Positions 9,085 through 17,990 of a stretch of DNA of 35,330 bases are shown in pieces (within the stretch, counting starts at the first letter, position 1; each line of letters starts with the position of its first letter). The notes beneath the pieces are model-generated. The model saw only the letters and a program-made list of their open reading frames with translations, did no database searches and had not been told where the DNA came from. A program made the translations under genes and the position numbers. This stretch comes from Clostridium sp. (GTDB lineage Bacteria; Bacillota; Clostridia; Clostridiales; Clostridiaceae). The stretch covers positions 1 through 35,330 of the forward strand of contig NZ_JAJFUC010000046.1 of assembly GCF_021372645.1 (NCBI RefSeq), written 5' to 3'.

Positions 9085-10706
9085 TACTTACTCACCTCTT
9101 TTAACCATTTACCTAAGTTTTTAATATATCCTATTTCTTTTAATTGTTCATAAACTGTAAATTTCCCCTCTTTCGCTACCTTTCCTAAAAACCTTATGTC
9201 ATCTTCCTTAAGTAATTTATTTTTAACTTTTGTTTCCTTGATTCCATCATTCTTATTTCCATTAATAATTTCTATAGCTATCCTAACTAATTTATTAACA
9301 TTACTTTCTTTCACACATAAAATATCTTCAATAAAACCATTAAATTCATTTTCTTTATAACCTAATTCTAATAATTTAATACTAACCTGTTCTTTCATAT
9401 GAATTTGATTATTTTCCTTTATACTTTCTCGTGCTTTCTTTAATTCTTCCACTTTATTATCAAATTCTAACTTTGTTTGCGCTGTTTGTATTACCTTTGA
9501 AATATCTATTGGCATAATATCTGAATAGTTTGCTATTTCTCTAATATCCCCTGATTTTAGTGAATTTAACATTGGTTTTAGAAGTTTTAAGTTTTCATCA
9601 GCTACTTTTTTGATTAATTTAATTGATATTTCTTCCTTATTAGATATTATAGCTCTAATCTGTGCCATGAAAAATAATTTAACTACAATATCAATTATCC
9701 CTTGGCTTTCATCATATAATATGTCAACAATTTCTTTAGTTAACTCTTGAGGCTTTTGAATCCATTGATATTCCCATAATCCTTCCACTAATATAAAGAA
9801 TTCTTCATCATTTTTAAGCCTGTCCCAAAAGACATTTCCTTGACCACAACTCCTACGTGCTTGTCTAAATTCTGTCTGAAATAGTGGTAGTGCTTTAGGA
9901 GTTCCTATTAATATTACAGGGATTGATACTGTATTAATTAATGTCACAAAAAAGTTAAGCATTTTTTCTGCACCACCACTTCTTGCAGTTGATAAATGTT
10001 GAATTTCATCTACTACTAATACTCCAATATTTACATTTAATGCTATCTGTTTAATAATTGGTAGCATTGCATTTGCAGATAACCTTGAATTATAATACTT
10101 ATTAAAATAATTACTCCCAACAAGCTCATCAACTTTACTAAAAAAATCTAAACATAGTGCCTTTAGTGAACCATCATATGGACAATCTAATTCCATCCAA
10201 ACTATCTGTGTATAACACATATCATATACTTTATAACTTGAATGTGATATAACCTGTGGAATCGAAGTTAAAATTTTATTAATAACAGTAGTTTTTCCCA
10301 TTCCACTTACACCAACTAATGTAAGCGAATTCGCTGTAGCATTATAACTGTAATCATTTTTTATTCCATACTTAATCTCATTATATCCTTCATTTAAAAC
10401 TTCAACATATTCTTTTGCTAAAGGATTTCTACTAACATATCCTTGTCTTATTAATCTTCCAATAGTTTGCTCAAGCTCTATATGTCTTGGTAAAGGTTGA
10501 AAAAATTCAAATATCCTTTGAATGATGTGCAATCTTATATGTTTTTCATGATATCGTTCTTCATCTTTAAAGAATGGATATGTTGCTAACTTTTCAACAA
10601 CTTCTTTGTTACTATATATGTCTGGTAATGATTCTATTAACGGATTACCTTTATATTCTTCAATTATTTGTTCACTATAAACAGCTTCAGTTTTTTTATT
10701 AGTCAT
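9084..10706 (-). CDS. tnsC: TnsC-like AAA+ ATPase, transposition regulator
   Basis: About 540 aa. The ATG at 10706 is preferred (AAGGTG 8 nt upstream); a GTG at 10715 overlapping the tnsB stop is the alternative. Walker A GVSGMGKTT at about 133-141 and Walker B GVLVVDEIQHL at about 232-242, the latter being the usual TnsC/TniB wording. The N-terminal part (about residues 1-125) would contact TniQ and the C-terminal part TnsB, by analogy with Tn7. It lies between tnsB and tniQ with stop/start overlaps at both ends, so translation is coupled. Confidence 0.9.
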   Translation of the reverse strand: MTNKKTEAVYSEQIIEEYKGNPLIESLPDIYSNKEVVEKLATYPFFKDEERYHEKHIRLHIIQRIFEFFQPLPRHIELEQTIGRLIRQGYVSRNPLAKEYVEVLNEGYNEIKYGIKNDYSYNATANSLTLVGVSGMGKTTVINKILTSIPQVISHSSYKVYDMCYTQIVWMELDCPYDGSLKALCLDFFSKVDELVGSNYFNKYYNSRLSANAMLPIIKQIALNVNIGVLVVDEIQHLSTARSGGAEKMLNFFVTLINTVSIPVILIGTPKALPLFQTEFRQARRSCGQGNVFWDRLKNDEEFFILVEGLWEYQWIQKPQELTKEIVDILYDESQGIIDIVVKLFFMAQIRAIISNKEEISIKLIKKVADENLKLLKPMLNSLKSGDIREIANYSDIMPIDISKVIQTAQTKLEFDNKVEELKKARESIKENNQIHMKEQVSIKLLELGYKENEFNGFIEDILCVKESNVNKLVRIAIEIINGNKNDGIKETKVKNKLLKEDDIRFLGKVAKEGKFTVYEQLKEIGYIKNLGKWLKEVSK

Positions 10707-10711
10707 TTGTA

Positions 10712-12796
10712 TCACCTTCTTCTTGTAATTGATTTAATTAGCTCTAAGTCGCTATCATCAATTTCAAAATTATCATTAGTCTCATTATCACTTAAATTAT
10801 TATCAACTTTCTTCTTTGATTCCCTTATTAATTCTTTCTCTAATCTTCTATTCTCCCTAATACCAGCTATATTCGATGGTTTAAAATCTATTCCATCCAT
10901 CCTTTCCTCTGCTTCTTTTACTATCTGTTCAATATCATTAAATAAATTTATTTCCCTTTCAGTTTCACTCTTTTGCATAGTCTCTATTTCTTCTTTTTCT
11001 TTGTTTTTAAGATACTCAATGTCAAAAATACTTTTTCCTCTATATCTACTATCTTTGTTTAATATAAAACATAATTCATTAATTCTATTTTTAATATCAA
11101 TATAAAATATATTAGTTAAATCATTTGGATTATAAGAAACTATTATCTTATAAACTCCATTAGCTCTTGCATTTTCAAACCAATGTTCTTCAATAGCTTT
11201 TATACAAGAATAATATATACCTTTAAACTTAATGCCCCTTTCAGTTATAGTTGCTTCACTTCTTGGCAATAAAGCTAATCGTAGTTCTTCTTTATTAATG
11301 CATCTTAAATTACCAGTTATATTGTTTAATCCCCAGTTCCATATTTCTCTTGGAATTGGTTTTACATCATCTTCTAACATACCAATATCTTTTTTGAAAT
11401 TAGTTAATAATCTACAGTTATTATGATATAGTACTGATTTAATAATAATTTTTGTCAAATCTCGAATATTAAGCGTTGAATCTAAGATATAACTTTTACT
11501 ACCACGCTGTCTAAAATCAGGATTAACTATCCCCGGTGATAAAGGTTTTACATGTATATTTAACAATCTGAAATATTGCTCAACTAATGACTTCCATTCT
11601 GCCCTGTAAGGAGCTGTATTAGATACTTTTATTCCTAAATTAACAAGATTATCTGCATTAAAACCAACCATTTCACCTCTATCAGCCAATATTTCATGAG
11701 GAATATATTTCATAGGCCATTCCTCATCTTTAATATCTATTCCATACTCTTTACAAAATTCAGTTTTTTCAGTAAATGCATTAATTAAAGCTCCCATAGC
11801 ACCTTCCCAAGATGGTCCTTCTAACGTAACATTTATTCCAATGACAGAATAAGAAAATGTATCAATCACAGCGTATATCACTGGACGTCCTATTATCCAA
11901 TTTTTATTAAATTCTGATACTAAATAAATATCACCAATTGTTGCATCTATTTGATACTGATAACCAGACCCTATTATTCCATCTCTTACACTTCCCAATA
12001 TTGCTCTATTTTTTTGTTGAAATATTCTTCCCCCATATCTACTCGAAATTTCTTTTTTTATATTTCTTTCTTTATTAAACCAATATCTAAATTGATTAAG
12101 GGTTGGTATTTCATCATTTAGAATTAAACTTTGTTTTCCATAATTATCAGTAATTTTTTGCGAAAAATACTCTTTTAGCATCAAATTATAAGCTGTTTTT
12201 AATGTATTTTGGCTATAATTATTATAAAATTTATTAACTGATGTTTTAAATATTTTCTTGATTTTTTCATCAACATTTAATCCATTTCCTTTATTTTTTG
12301 ATGGCTTACCTCTTTTAGTTCTACTCGATAATTTTTCCTTTCCTCTTCCCCCACATAAATAATAATCTGGTAATAAAGAATTTTTAGTCATTCCCCTTTT
12401 CCAATACTTTTTTAAATATAATTCTGCTGTACTTCTACTAATATTAAATTTCTTAACTACATATTTTATATGTTGGTTTCTTAATTTAATATCAAAGATA
12501 TCAGGTTCATTAATTTTCTTATAAAACTCCATTACAACTTCATAAGCTCTGTCTCTTTTTATTTTCTCTACATTATTAATTGAATTCTCTTCTATAAAGA
12601 ATGTATTATCAGCATAATCAATAATCTCTCTTTTTTTGTTTTTAATACTATCAATAACAAGTTTATATTCTTCTTCATATACCCAACTATTATCTTCTAC
12701 ATTAATAAGAATAACTATATTTTTATCTGCCCACAAAACTCTTTCAATAACACTACTTTCTAACTTCTTCATCACTGTATTAATTAATATTTCCAT
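10712..12796 (-). CDS. tnsB: TnsB-like DDE transposase
   Basis: 694 aa. The rve-type catalytic core has Asp in YQYQIDATIGD (about residue 283), Asp in EILADRGEM (about 371) and Glu in KSLVEQYFRLL (about 406), the expected D,D,E spacing. An N-terminal helix-turn-helix region (around 100-130, RSTAELYLKKYW) would bind the element ends, and the acidic C-terminal tail (about 640-694) is where TnsB meets TnsC in Tn7. It does 3'-end cleavage and strand transfer. The start ATG overlaps the tnsA end by 13 nt, with GAGG shortly before it. Confidence 0.92.
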   Translation of the reverse strand: MEILINTVMKKLESSVIERVLWADKNIVILINVEDNSWVYEEEYKLVIDSIKNKKREIIDYADNTFFIEENSINNVEKIKRDRAYEVVMEFYKKINEPDIFDIKLRNQHIKYVVKKFNISRSTAELYLKKYWKRGMTKNSLLPDYYLCGGRGKEKLSSRTKRGKPSKNKGNGLNVDEKIKKIFKTSVNKFYNNYSQNTLKTAYNLMLKEYFSQKITDNYGKQSLILNDEIPTLNQFRYWFNKERNIKKEISSRYGGRIFQQKNRAILGSVRDGIIGSGYQYQIDATIGDIYLVSEFNKNWIIGRPVIYAVIDTFSYSVIGINVTLEGPSWEGAMGALINAFTEKTEFCKEYGIDIKDEEWPMKYIPHEILADRGEMVGFNADNLVNLGIKVSNTAPYRAEWKSLVEQYFRLLNIHVKPLSPGIVNPDFRQRGSKSYILDSTLNIRDLTKIIIKSVLYHNNCRLLTNFKKDIGMLEDDVKPIPREIWNWGLNNITGNLRCINKEELRLALLPRSEATITERGIKFKGIYYSCIKAIEEHWFENARANGVYKIIVSYNPNDLTNIFYIDIKNRINELCFILNKDSRYRGKSIFDIEYLKNKEKEEIETMQKSETEREINLFNDIEQIVKEAEERMDGIDFKPSNIAGIRENRRLEKELIRESKKKVDNNLSDNETNDNFEIDDSDLELIKSITRRR

Positions 12797-13509
12797 AACA
12801 TTACCTCATTAATTTCGAACTTATCTATGTTAGTTTCAAATGATATTTCTTCATCCAAATTTATGAGCAAATAATCATTTATTATCATTGTCTTCATAGT
12901 AGATAAAACTAATTTATCTTCATAATTATAAGTTCTACCAATTTGCTCTATATAATCTTTTAATCTGCCAGTATTTATACCAATTGTATCTTTAATTATC
13001 TTTAATAATTCTGGATTAATTTCAGTTAAAGATTCTCCTAATTGCAACCATTTTATATTTTTTAATATTGTATTTGAAATATCTTTATTAGTAATAATGC
13101 ACCAATCTATTGCTTTTATATTCCAATATCGCCTTTCTATTTCTAATTTTAACTGAGTGCTACTCTTATAGAGCTGGCTCTGATTCTTACATGAAATAGC
13201 TACTTCTTTATTATTAGATAATGTAACTAAAAATGTAGTTGTTATTGTATACTCTTCACCTGTTTTTTTATCATTAAACTTTTCCCAATTAATATCATTA
13301 TCTGCTATTAAATCTCTAACATTCTCTAATGGATAATGTTCCTTTATATCAACTACATTTTTATCAAACTCTAAAATATAGAATACATTTGTTTCTAAAT
13401 CACTTAAAAAATGATGTATTCTTCCTGTTTTTCTACCTAAAACTCTTGAAACTTTACCTTCAGACGAAAACTGCTGAATTTTAACTAAACTTTCATACTC
13501 TTTTTCCAT
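12784..13509 (-). CDS. tnsA: TnsA-like endonuclease homologue, catalytic Asp replaced
   Basis: 241 aa from the ATG at 13509 (AGGGAGGG about 11 nt upstream); a TTG at 13551 lacks a ribosome binding site. It aligns well with Tn7 TnsA through the stretch KTGRIHHFLSDLE: Glu39 here equals Tn7 E63. The Tn7 segment STDFLV with D114 reads TTTFLV here, so Asp is replaced by Thr92, and QVK (K132) reads SCK (Lys108). The later LEIERRYW block is conserved. With one of three active-site residues gone, 5' strand cleavage may be lost. The alignment uses the Tn7 sequence from memory. First gene of the transposition operon. Confidence 0.85.
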   Translation of the reverse strand: MEKEYESLVKIQQFSSEGKVSRVLGRKTGRIHHFLSDLETNVFYILEFDKNVVDIKEHYPLENVRDLIADNDINWEKFNDKKTGEEYTITTTFLVTLSNNKEVAISCKNQSQLYKSSTQLKLEIERRYWNIKAIDWCIITNKDISNTILKNIKWLQLGESLTEINPELLKIIKDTIGINTGRLKDYIEQIGRTYNYEDKLVLSTMKTMIINDYLLINLDEEISFETNIDKFEINEVMLWKY

Positions 13510-13622
13510 ATAAAAATAATCCCTCCCTACTTGTTGATATATTATTAGCAATAAATGATTTCTTTGTGATATTTTAAAAATTATTTTATATATAATACGA
13601 ATTTTAAATGGTTGTATAAAAA

Positions 13623-13680
13623 AAACATTACATATAGGAAATCATCTTAATTTTTTTTAATGATTTCTATAGGTAATGTT
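13623..13680 (-). terminator. Terminator of the resolvase gene
   Basis: A long imperfect stem (arms of about 20 bp near 13630-13652 and 13659-13680, small bulges) starts at the resolvase stop and ends, on the minus strand, in eight consecutive U (about 13622-13629). It separates resolvase transcription from tnsA. Its position beside tnsA also makes it a place to look for a transposon end. Confidence 0.8.
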
Positions 13681-14257
13681 ATTGAGCTAATCGCTCTTTA
13701 TTTTCATATTCATTTTTTAGCTTATAAAATGTAGTTCTTTTTAAGTTTAATAATTCTATTGCTTTTGTACCTGTAATTTCTCTTATCTTATATTTTTGAT
13801 AAATTTCTTGCCATCCCTCGGGATAATTAATCTTTTTTCTTCCTTTATATTTGCCTGCTTCAACTGCCAACTTAATGCCTTCTTTTTGTCTTTCAAGTAA
13901 GCATTCGCGTTCAAACTGATATATACTTCCGATTATTCCCAACATCATTCTACCTGCGGCCGTACTTGTATCTATATTTTCTTTTAATGAAATAAGATGT
14001 GCTTTTTTATTTTCTGTTATATATTCTACTAATTCTAATAAATCTTTAGTGCTTCGAGCAAGACGAGAAAAACTTTCTATATATAAATTATCATTTTCTC
14101 GAATAAACTCCAACATATTTTTTAGTTCTGGTCTATTCGTATCTTTTCCACTGCATTTATCTATAAATAATTTATCTATTCCCTTTTCCTTCATCATTAC
14201 AATTTGACGATTTTCATTTTGGTCTTGACTTGAAATTCTTATGTAGGCTATATCCAT
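13679..14257 (-). CDS. Serine recombinase (resolvase/invertase family)
   Basis: 192 aa, the small resolvase size. N-terminal YIRISSQDQ with the nucleophile Ser9, the conserved LYIESFSRLARSTKDLLELV (Arg residues of the active site) and GSIYQFERECLLERQKEG leading to helix E, then a C-terminal helix-turn-helix (about 150-185, ITGTKAIELLNLKRTTFYKL). The start has GAGGGGAGG and a good promoter. It lies just upstream of tnsA in the same direction, but with its own terminator. A likely role is resolution of cointegrates or plasmid dimers. Confidence 0.92.
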   Translation of the reverse strand: MDIAYIRISSQDQNENRQIVMMKEKGIDKLFIDKCSGKDTNRPELKNMLEFIRENDNLYIESFSRLARSTKDLLELVEYITENKKAHLISLKENIDTSTAAGRMMLGIIGSIYQFERECLLERQKEGIKLAVEAGKYKGRKKINYPEGWQEIYQKYKIREITGTKAIELLNLKRTTFYKLKNEYENKERLAQ

Positions 14258-14289
14258 TTTCTGCCTCCCCTCTTAATAATTATAATCAT

Positions 14290-14318
14290 ATTATACAAAG
14301 TTATTTGTTTGAAATCAA
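14290..14318 (-). promoter_or_regulatory. Sigma-A-type promoter of the resolvase gene
   Basis: Minus strand: -35 TTGATT at 14313-14318, 17-nt spacer, -10 TATAAT at 14290-14295, about 30 nt before the ATG. A small palindrome TTTGAttTCAAA overlaps the -35 box and could be where the resolvase represses itself. The remaining stretch to 14631 holds nothing else I can name. Confidence 0.7.
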
Positions 14319-14631
14319 AGGGTTCTATAGCCACCTATTCAAAAATACACCAATTAACTCTAAACAGATTATTTTCAATATAATTGAGTTATTCGCTTAG
14401 GGTATACCTTATTTAAAGATACATAGAAAGAAATTAATCTAATATATAAACTAACTTCTTTCTATTACCATTTTGAATTGCCTCATTATTTAATTATACA
14501 ATTTCTTAATAATCATGATTTATAGCGAAATTTAATTAAGTTTAAATATTTACTTTGAAATATCTTAGTTGATTATAAACTTACTTTACAATTTTCCTCT
14601 TTTTAAATTTAACTGCTATAAAAAGATTATC

Positions 14632-15018
14632 CTATTCTTCATTAACTACTTTTATCTTTGATTCACACTCATAAAAGTATGTAGCAGACTTTATGCCCTT
14701 AGTGCTTATAGATGTACTTTTTTGATTATTGTACTTAAAAACAAATTTGAATATGAAGCCCCAAAAAGCCCCCAAGAACTTTCTTTCATAATCTGTAATA
14801 TCAAAATCACTTTCATTGGCTAATAGAAAAACCTTAACAGGTGGCATTTTCAAAACATCATTGCAAAATATTATATGATTCATTAGCTCTGCATCCATTA
14901 TTGTATCTATACACATATTCCATAAGGGTCCCGCTTCCACAAACCCACCAAATGCTCTATATGCTTTGGGAAATTCATTTTTTAATTCATTTATTATTTT
15001 TTCTATAGTAAAATTCAT
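14632..15018 (-). CDS. Hypothetical protein, 128 aa
   Basis: I do not recognise it. It begins with GGAGGCGG 6 nt before ATG. The sequence has no signal peptide; an aromatic hydrophobic patch at about 85-97 (FLGAFWGFIFKFVFKY) could be a buried core or a short membrane-contacting helix. It stands alone between the resolvase and the HEPN gene. An 18-bp inverted repeat lies just upstream of its ribosome binding site, suggesting tight control. No promoter stands out. Confidence 0.6.
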   Translation of the reverse strand: MNFTIEKIINELKNEFPKAYRAFGGFVEAGPLWNMCIDTIMDAELMNHIIFCNDVLKMPPVKVFLLANESDFDITDYERKFLGAFWGFIFKFVFKYNNQKSTSISTKGIKSATYFYECESKIKVVNEE

Positions 15019-15036
15019 AATACCGCCTCCAATACG

Positions 15037-15077
15037 CTAAATTTATAATCCTTATTATATAAGGGTTATAAATTTAG
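15037..15077. promoter_or_regulatory. 18-bp near-perfect inverted repeat before the 128-aa gene
   Basis: Arms 15037-15054 and 15060-15077, one mismatch (a G-U pair in RNA), 5-nt loop. It ends 6 nt before the GGAGG of the 128-aa gene. The loop and its edges read TATAAT on the minus strand, so it could be an operator over the -10 box or an RNA hairpin in the leader. Confidence 0.6.
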
Positions 15078-15233
15078 TATATACTTATCATCTTTTAAAA
15101 TCAATACTTTTATTTTTTATAGAAGATTACTTATTTTCAAATATAAGTTATAGAGACCTAATAGAATTTATGAATATTATTTCTATTAAAATATTTCAGA
15201 TAATATAATAAAAAACTAAACTCTCGAGAAAGA

Positions 15234-15295
15234 CTTATAGGGACAGTAGATAGTTTTGTTTTAACGCAAAGCTATCTACTGTCCCTAATTATAAG
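15234..15295. terminator. Long hairpin after the HEPN gene: terminator or REP-like element
   Basis: Perfect 14-bp arms starting GGGACAG (15240-15253) and ending CTGTCCC (15272-15285), extended by CTTATA/TATAAG outside with a 4-nt bulge and a few pairs inside. It stands out as GC-richer than its surroundings. No U run follows closely on either strand, so a plain terminator role is not assured. The rest of the 348-bp gap (15019-15366) is plain AT-rich sequence apart from the repeat at 15037-15077. Confidence 0.6.
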
Positions 15296-15366
15296 CCATT
15301 ATATTATAGGACTTTACAATTTTTTTCACTTTTATCTAAATATATTATAGCAATATATCTATTAAA

Positions 15367-17313
15367 TTATATATATAAATACTTTATGAATGCAATATTT
15401 TCAAGCCCAAATTCTAATATTTCTTTTTCTCTATTTTTTATTAACTCTTTTATTCCTTCTTCTGTATTATTATTATATTTTTTCTCAATCTTTTTTACAG
15501 TTTCACTTAAATTTTTTATACCTTCTTTATATGTATCATAGGTCTGTATTATAGAATATAACACTTCCCCTACAGATAATTCTGGATTTCGTTTAATATG
15601 GTAAATTAAAGTACTTAATATACAACTTAAATAATGTTGCAATCTATCTGTTTGATATTGCATATTTATTTCCAAACTTCCTCCATTATGTACTAAATTA
15701 TTTCTTGTTCTATAAACAGATGTTATACTATTTATTACTGATTGCTCTATATCCTCAATATATTTTAATAATTGGGATGGCTCTGTTAATAGTTTGTGAA
15801 CGTCAGTAACACTTCTATTAACCGTAGTATAACATTTTGTTTTTTCATTTAAATTATTACTTGTTTCTTCACAAGCTAAATATTCAACTAATTTCTTTTT
15901 TGAATACTTATGTGGCTTGTCCTCTGATTTACACTCCCCAATACCTTTGTCATCTATTTTTTTGCCCAGTAAAGGATATAATCGTTCCCATAATACATTC
16001 ATCTTTTGTTTGACAATATATATACATATTACTTTAGGAACAATAGTAATAACTTTTTCTATTATAGAATTTCCTTTATATGGTCTAAGTAAATTTTCCA
16101 TACAATTCCAATAATTTAACAATCTATTTTCTCTTGTAAATTCAGTAGATTTTTGTAGTATATTTATTACTTGTTCCATATCATGTATACAGCTCATATT
16201 TTTCTTATTATGCCTAAAATCATCTCTTAAATTCACAAAATCTTCGATATCTTCTTTTTCCCTTTCACTAAATTCTTTAGTATGTTGTTTTATATTATTA
16301 AGTGAAATTTCTTTGTATCCACCACCAGTTATACCTATTTCCTCATTAATTATTCTTATTACTTTGATTAAACATGTATTAATCAAAGTATTTGACATAG
16401 TATTATCTAATACCTTATATATTTCGATGTAATTTTCTATTGGATATAATACTTGCTCTATTGCTTTATATTTATCGCACGCATTAATTCTGATTTTCAA
16501 ATACCACACTTTATTGCTTTCAAAAAATTTATAATTTTCCTTACTTATCGTTTCTTTTTCTTCTTCATCTAATGATGTATATGTAATATCTCCAATAGTA
16601 ATATGGTTATTTTGTTGAAATTCATCTTTAATTTTTTGGGGTAAGCTTAATTTTATAATTACATCATATTCGTAAGTGGTCTTATCTGATAGTACTTTAA
16701 ATTTTTCTATTTCGCTTTCTAATACTAAATCTTGCTTTTTATTTAATATCTCTTTAAATGAATCCATCCACCATTCTTGCAGATATTTTAAAGAATAACC
16801 TTCATATAGTAACTCACTTATATAACAATCCATCACCTTATCAACTTCTTCAAATGATGAAACTTTTTCTAATATTATATCAATCCAAAAATTCAGAATA
16901 TTAATCTTGCTTATTTTTTTATTTAACGCACTTATTGAATAATAGATACATTCTTCCTTTTTTATTGAACTGTTAGTTTTTTCACTTTCATTTTGATTAT
17001 CTTTATCACTTTTATTTTCTGATTTCATTAATTTTAATAAACTTACTATATCATTACTAAAACTTTCGTTCTTTTTGAATAAAGTTTTTTCAAAGTAAAA
17101 TATTATAGTATTATTTAATGCTTTTTTGCTTTTTTGTAATTTATCTTTATCTACTATATTGCTTTTTATTTCCTGTTCTAAATTTATATATTCTGATAAT
17201 AACCTTCTTAAACTATCTACCTTCCTATTTTCCAATCTATAGTGTTCATCTTTAAAGTGCTCTTGAATACTTAAAATAAAATATTCATATGCAGTATTTT
17301 TATCTTTACTCAA
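15367..17313 (-). CDS. Large HEPN-domain protein (Apea-like HEPN), putative RNase
   Basis: 648 aa, TTG start with GGGGTGA a few nt upstream. The C-terminal third has the Apea-like HEPN pattern: NRLLNYWNCMENLL near 400-415, then VYRTRNNLVHNGG with R537-x4-H542, the Rx4-6H motif of HEPN ribonucleases. A second Rx4H string (RDDFRH, 363-368) lies before it in a charged region and may be chance. The N-terminal half is helical and unrecognised and probably senses a trigger. HEPN proteins of this kind are usual in abortive-infection and toxin systems; the target here is unknown. Single gene, no obvious antitoxin partner. Confidence 0.75.
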   Translation of the reverse strand: MSKDKNTAYEYFILSIQEHFKDEHYRLENRKVDSLRRLLSEYINLEQEIKSNIVDKDKLQKSKKALNNTIIFYFEKTLFKKNESFSNDIVSLLKLMKSENKSDKDNQNESEKTNSSIKKEECIYYSISALNKKISKINILNFWIDIILEKVSSFEEVDKVMDCYISELLYEGYSLKYLQEWWMDSFKEILNKKQDLVLESEIEKFKVLSDKTTYEYDVIIKLSLPQKIKDEFQQNNHITIGDITYTSLDEEEKETISKENYKFFESNKVWYLKIRINACDKYKAIEQVLYPIENYIEIYKVLDNTMSNTLINTCLIKVIRIINEEIGITGGGYKEISLNNIKQHTKEFSEREKEDIEDFVNLRDDFRHNKKNMSCIHDMEQVINILQKSTEFTRENRLLNYWNCMENLLRPYKGNSIIEKVITIVPKVICIYIVKQKMNVLWERLYPLLGKKIDDKGIGECKSEDKPHKYSKKKLVEYLACEETSNNLNEKTKCYTTVNRSVTDVHKLLTEPSQLLKYIEDIEQSVINSITSVYRTRNNLVHNGGSLEINMQYQTDRLQHYLSCILSTLIYHIKRNPELSVGEVLYSIIQTYDTYKEGIKNLSETVKKIEKKYNNNTEEGIKELIKNREKEILEFGLENIAFIKYLYI

Positions 17314-17472
17314 TCAACTCACCCCGTATTAATTAAACTCATCTCTCTACTAAATTAATCTTACCAAATAATAAATTTGACTTATTTATTATTTTATATT
17401 ATGATTATAGCATAATATAAATTTAATTGAATATTTTTATTAAATATTCATATACTAATATAGCAAAAGACT

Positions 17473-17528
17473 GAGTGCTTCTTTGGGCATAGGGTTACAT
17501 GTGTAACTACTTCCTAATGAATGCACTC
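17473..17528. repeat. Nested inverted repeat in the 17.3-18.0 kb gap
   Basis: Outer arms GAGTGC (17473-17478) and GCACTC (17523-17528) with further partial pairing inside, and an inner palindrome GTTACA/TGTAAC (17494-17507). It might be a recombination core or hairpin RNA. The surrounding gap 17314-17460 is AT-rich with nothing recognisable. Confidence 0.4.
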
Positions 17529-17747
17529 TTTAATATTTTAGATATTATTTTCTTGACTGTTTTAAATCATACTACTTATACCAACTGCTTTCAATATAGC
17601 ATATTAGTGTTCATAAAGCTATATACTCACCATTGTTATAAGTTTTAAAATAAACATTTTTGCAAAAAAAACCTTAACCTCTCATCTGCAAGCCTTCAAG
17701 CTACGCATTTGAACTCTCTGTGGCACCATGGGTCTTAATACTTCCTA

Positions 17748-17990
17748 TTATTGATATAGTTTAAGATTTTCAAAATGGACAGACTCTTCCTTTAGATAAT
17801 ATAAGTTCATGATTCGGGAAAGTTGTTTCATTTCTGGGTTTTCATACTTGCTTATTTCTATTTTACCAATATACATGATTCTGATGACATTTTAACATCA
17901 TCACTTAAACCTACTCTCAATATTGCGGCCGCAACTAAATTTAAAGAATTATCTACACTAATCATGTTAGCTTGTACTATATCAATATAA
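17748..17990 (-). pseudogene. Decayed coding fragment, possibly from an XRE-type regulator
   Basis: Two short overlapping minus-strand frames right after the CoiA-like gene. 17858-17965 encodes 35 aa containing NSLNLVAAAILRVGLSDD. 17748-17876, in another frame, encodes 42 aa containing IEISKYENPEMKQLSRIMNL, which resembles the second half of an XRE helix-turn-helix (YExGxxxP...L..I...). Together they look like a gene broken by a frameshift. The neighbouring 17650-17750 stretch is less AT-rich than its surroundings and shows no coding frame. Confidence 0.35.

Larger units (their letters stand above)
7600..13680 (-). mobile_element. Tn7-like transposition module (tnsA-tnsB-tnsC-tniQ)
   Basis: Four genes in Tn7 order, all overlapping: tnsA/tnsB by 13 nt, tnsB/tnsC at or near the tnsB stop, tnsC/tniQ through a shared TAGTG. 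In Tn7-type elements tnsA lies next to one end and the cargo lies beyond tnsD/tniQ. By that rule the cargo would be the TrlF and GTPase cassettes on the left, with the left end outside the window. I could not find paired TnsB-site repeats or TGT/ACA ends, so the limits given are only those of the gene block. There are no cas genes or CRISPR repeats, so this is not an RNA-guided element as far as the window shows. Confidence 0.85.

Noticed and set aside
7600-13680. A CRISPR-associated (Tn7-like) transposon
   Set aside because: No cas genes, no repeat-spacer array seen, and the TniQ is of long TnsD-like size.
13552-13680. Transposon end repeats beside tnsA
   Set aside because: The only clear repeat here is the resolvase terminator; I found no matching copies on the left side.
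16210-16227. A second HEPN active site (RDDFRH, residues 363-368) making a Cas13-like double HEPN protein
   Set aside because: The string sits in a charged stretch without the surrounding HEPN pattern; only the C-terminal motif is convincing.
17650-17750. T-box or other riboswitch in the GC-richer part of the gap
   Set aside because: No T-box consensus or stable aptamer-like fold could be recognised, and no amino-acid gene lies downstream.
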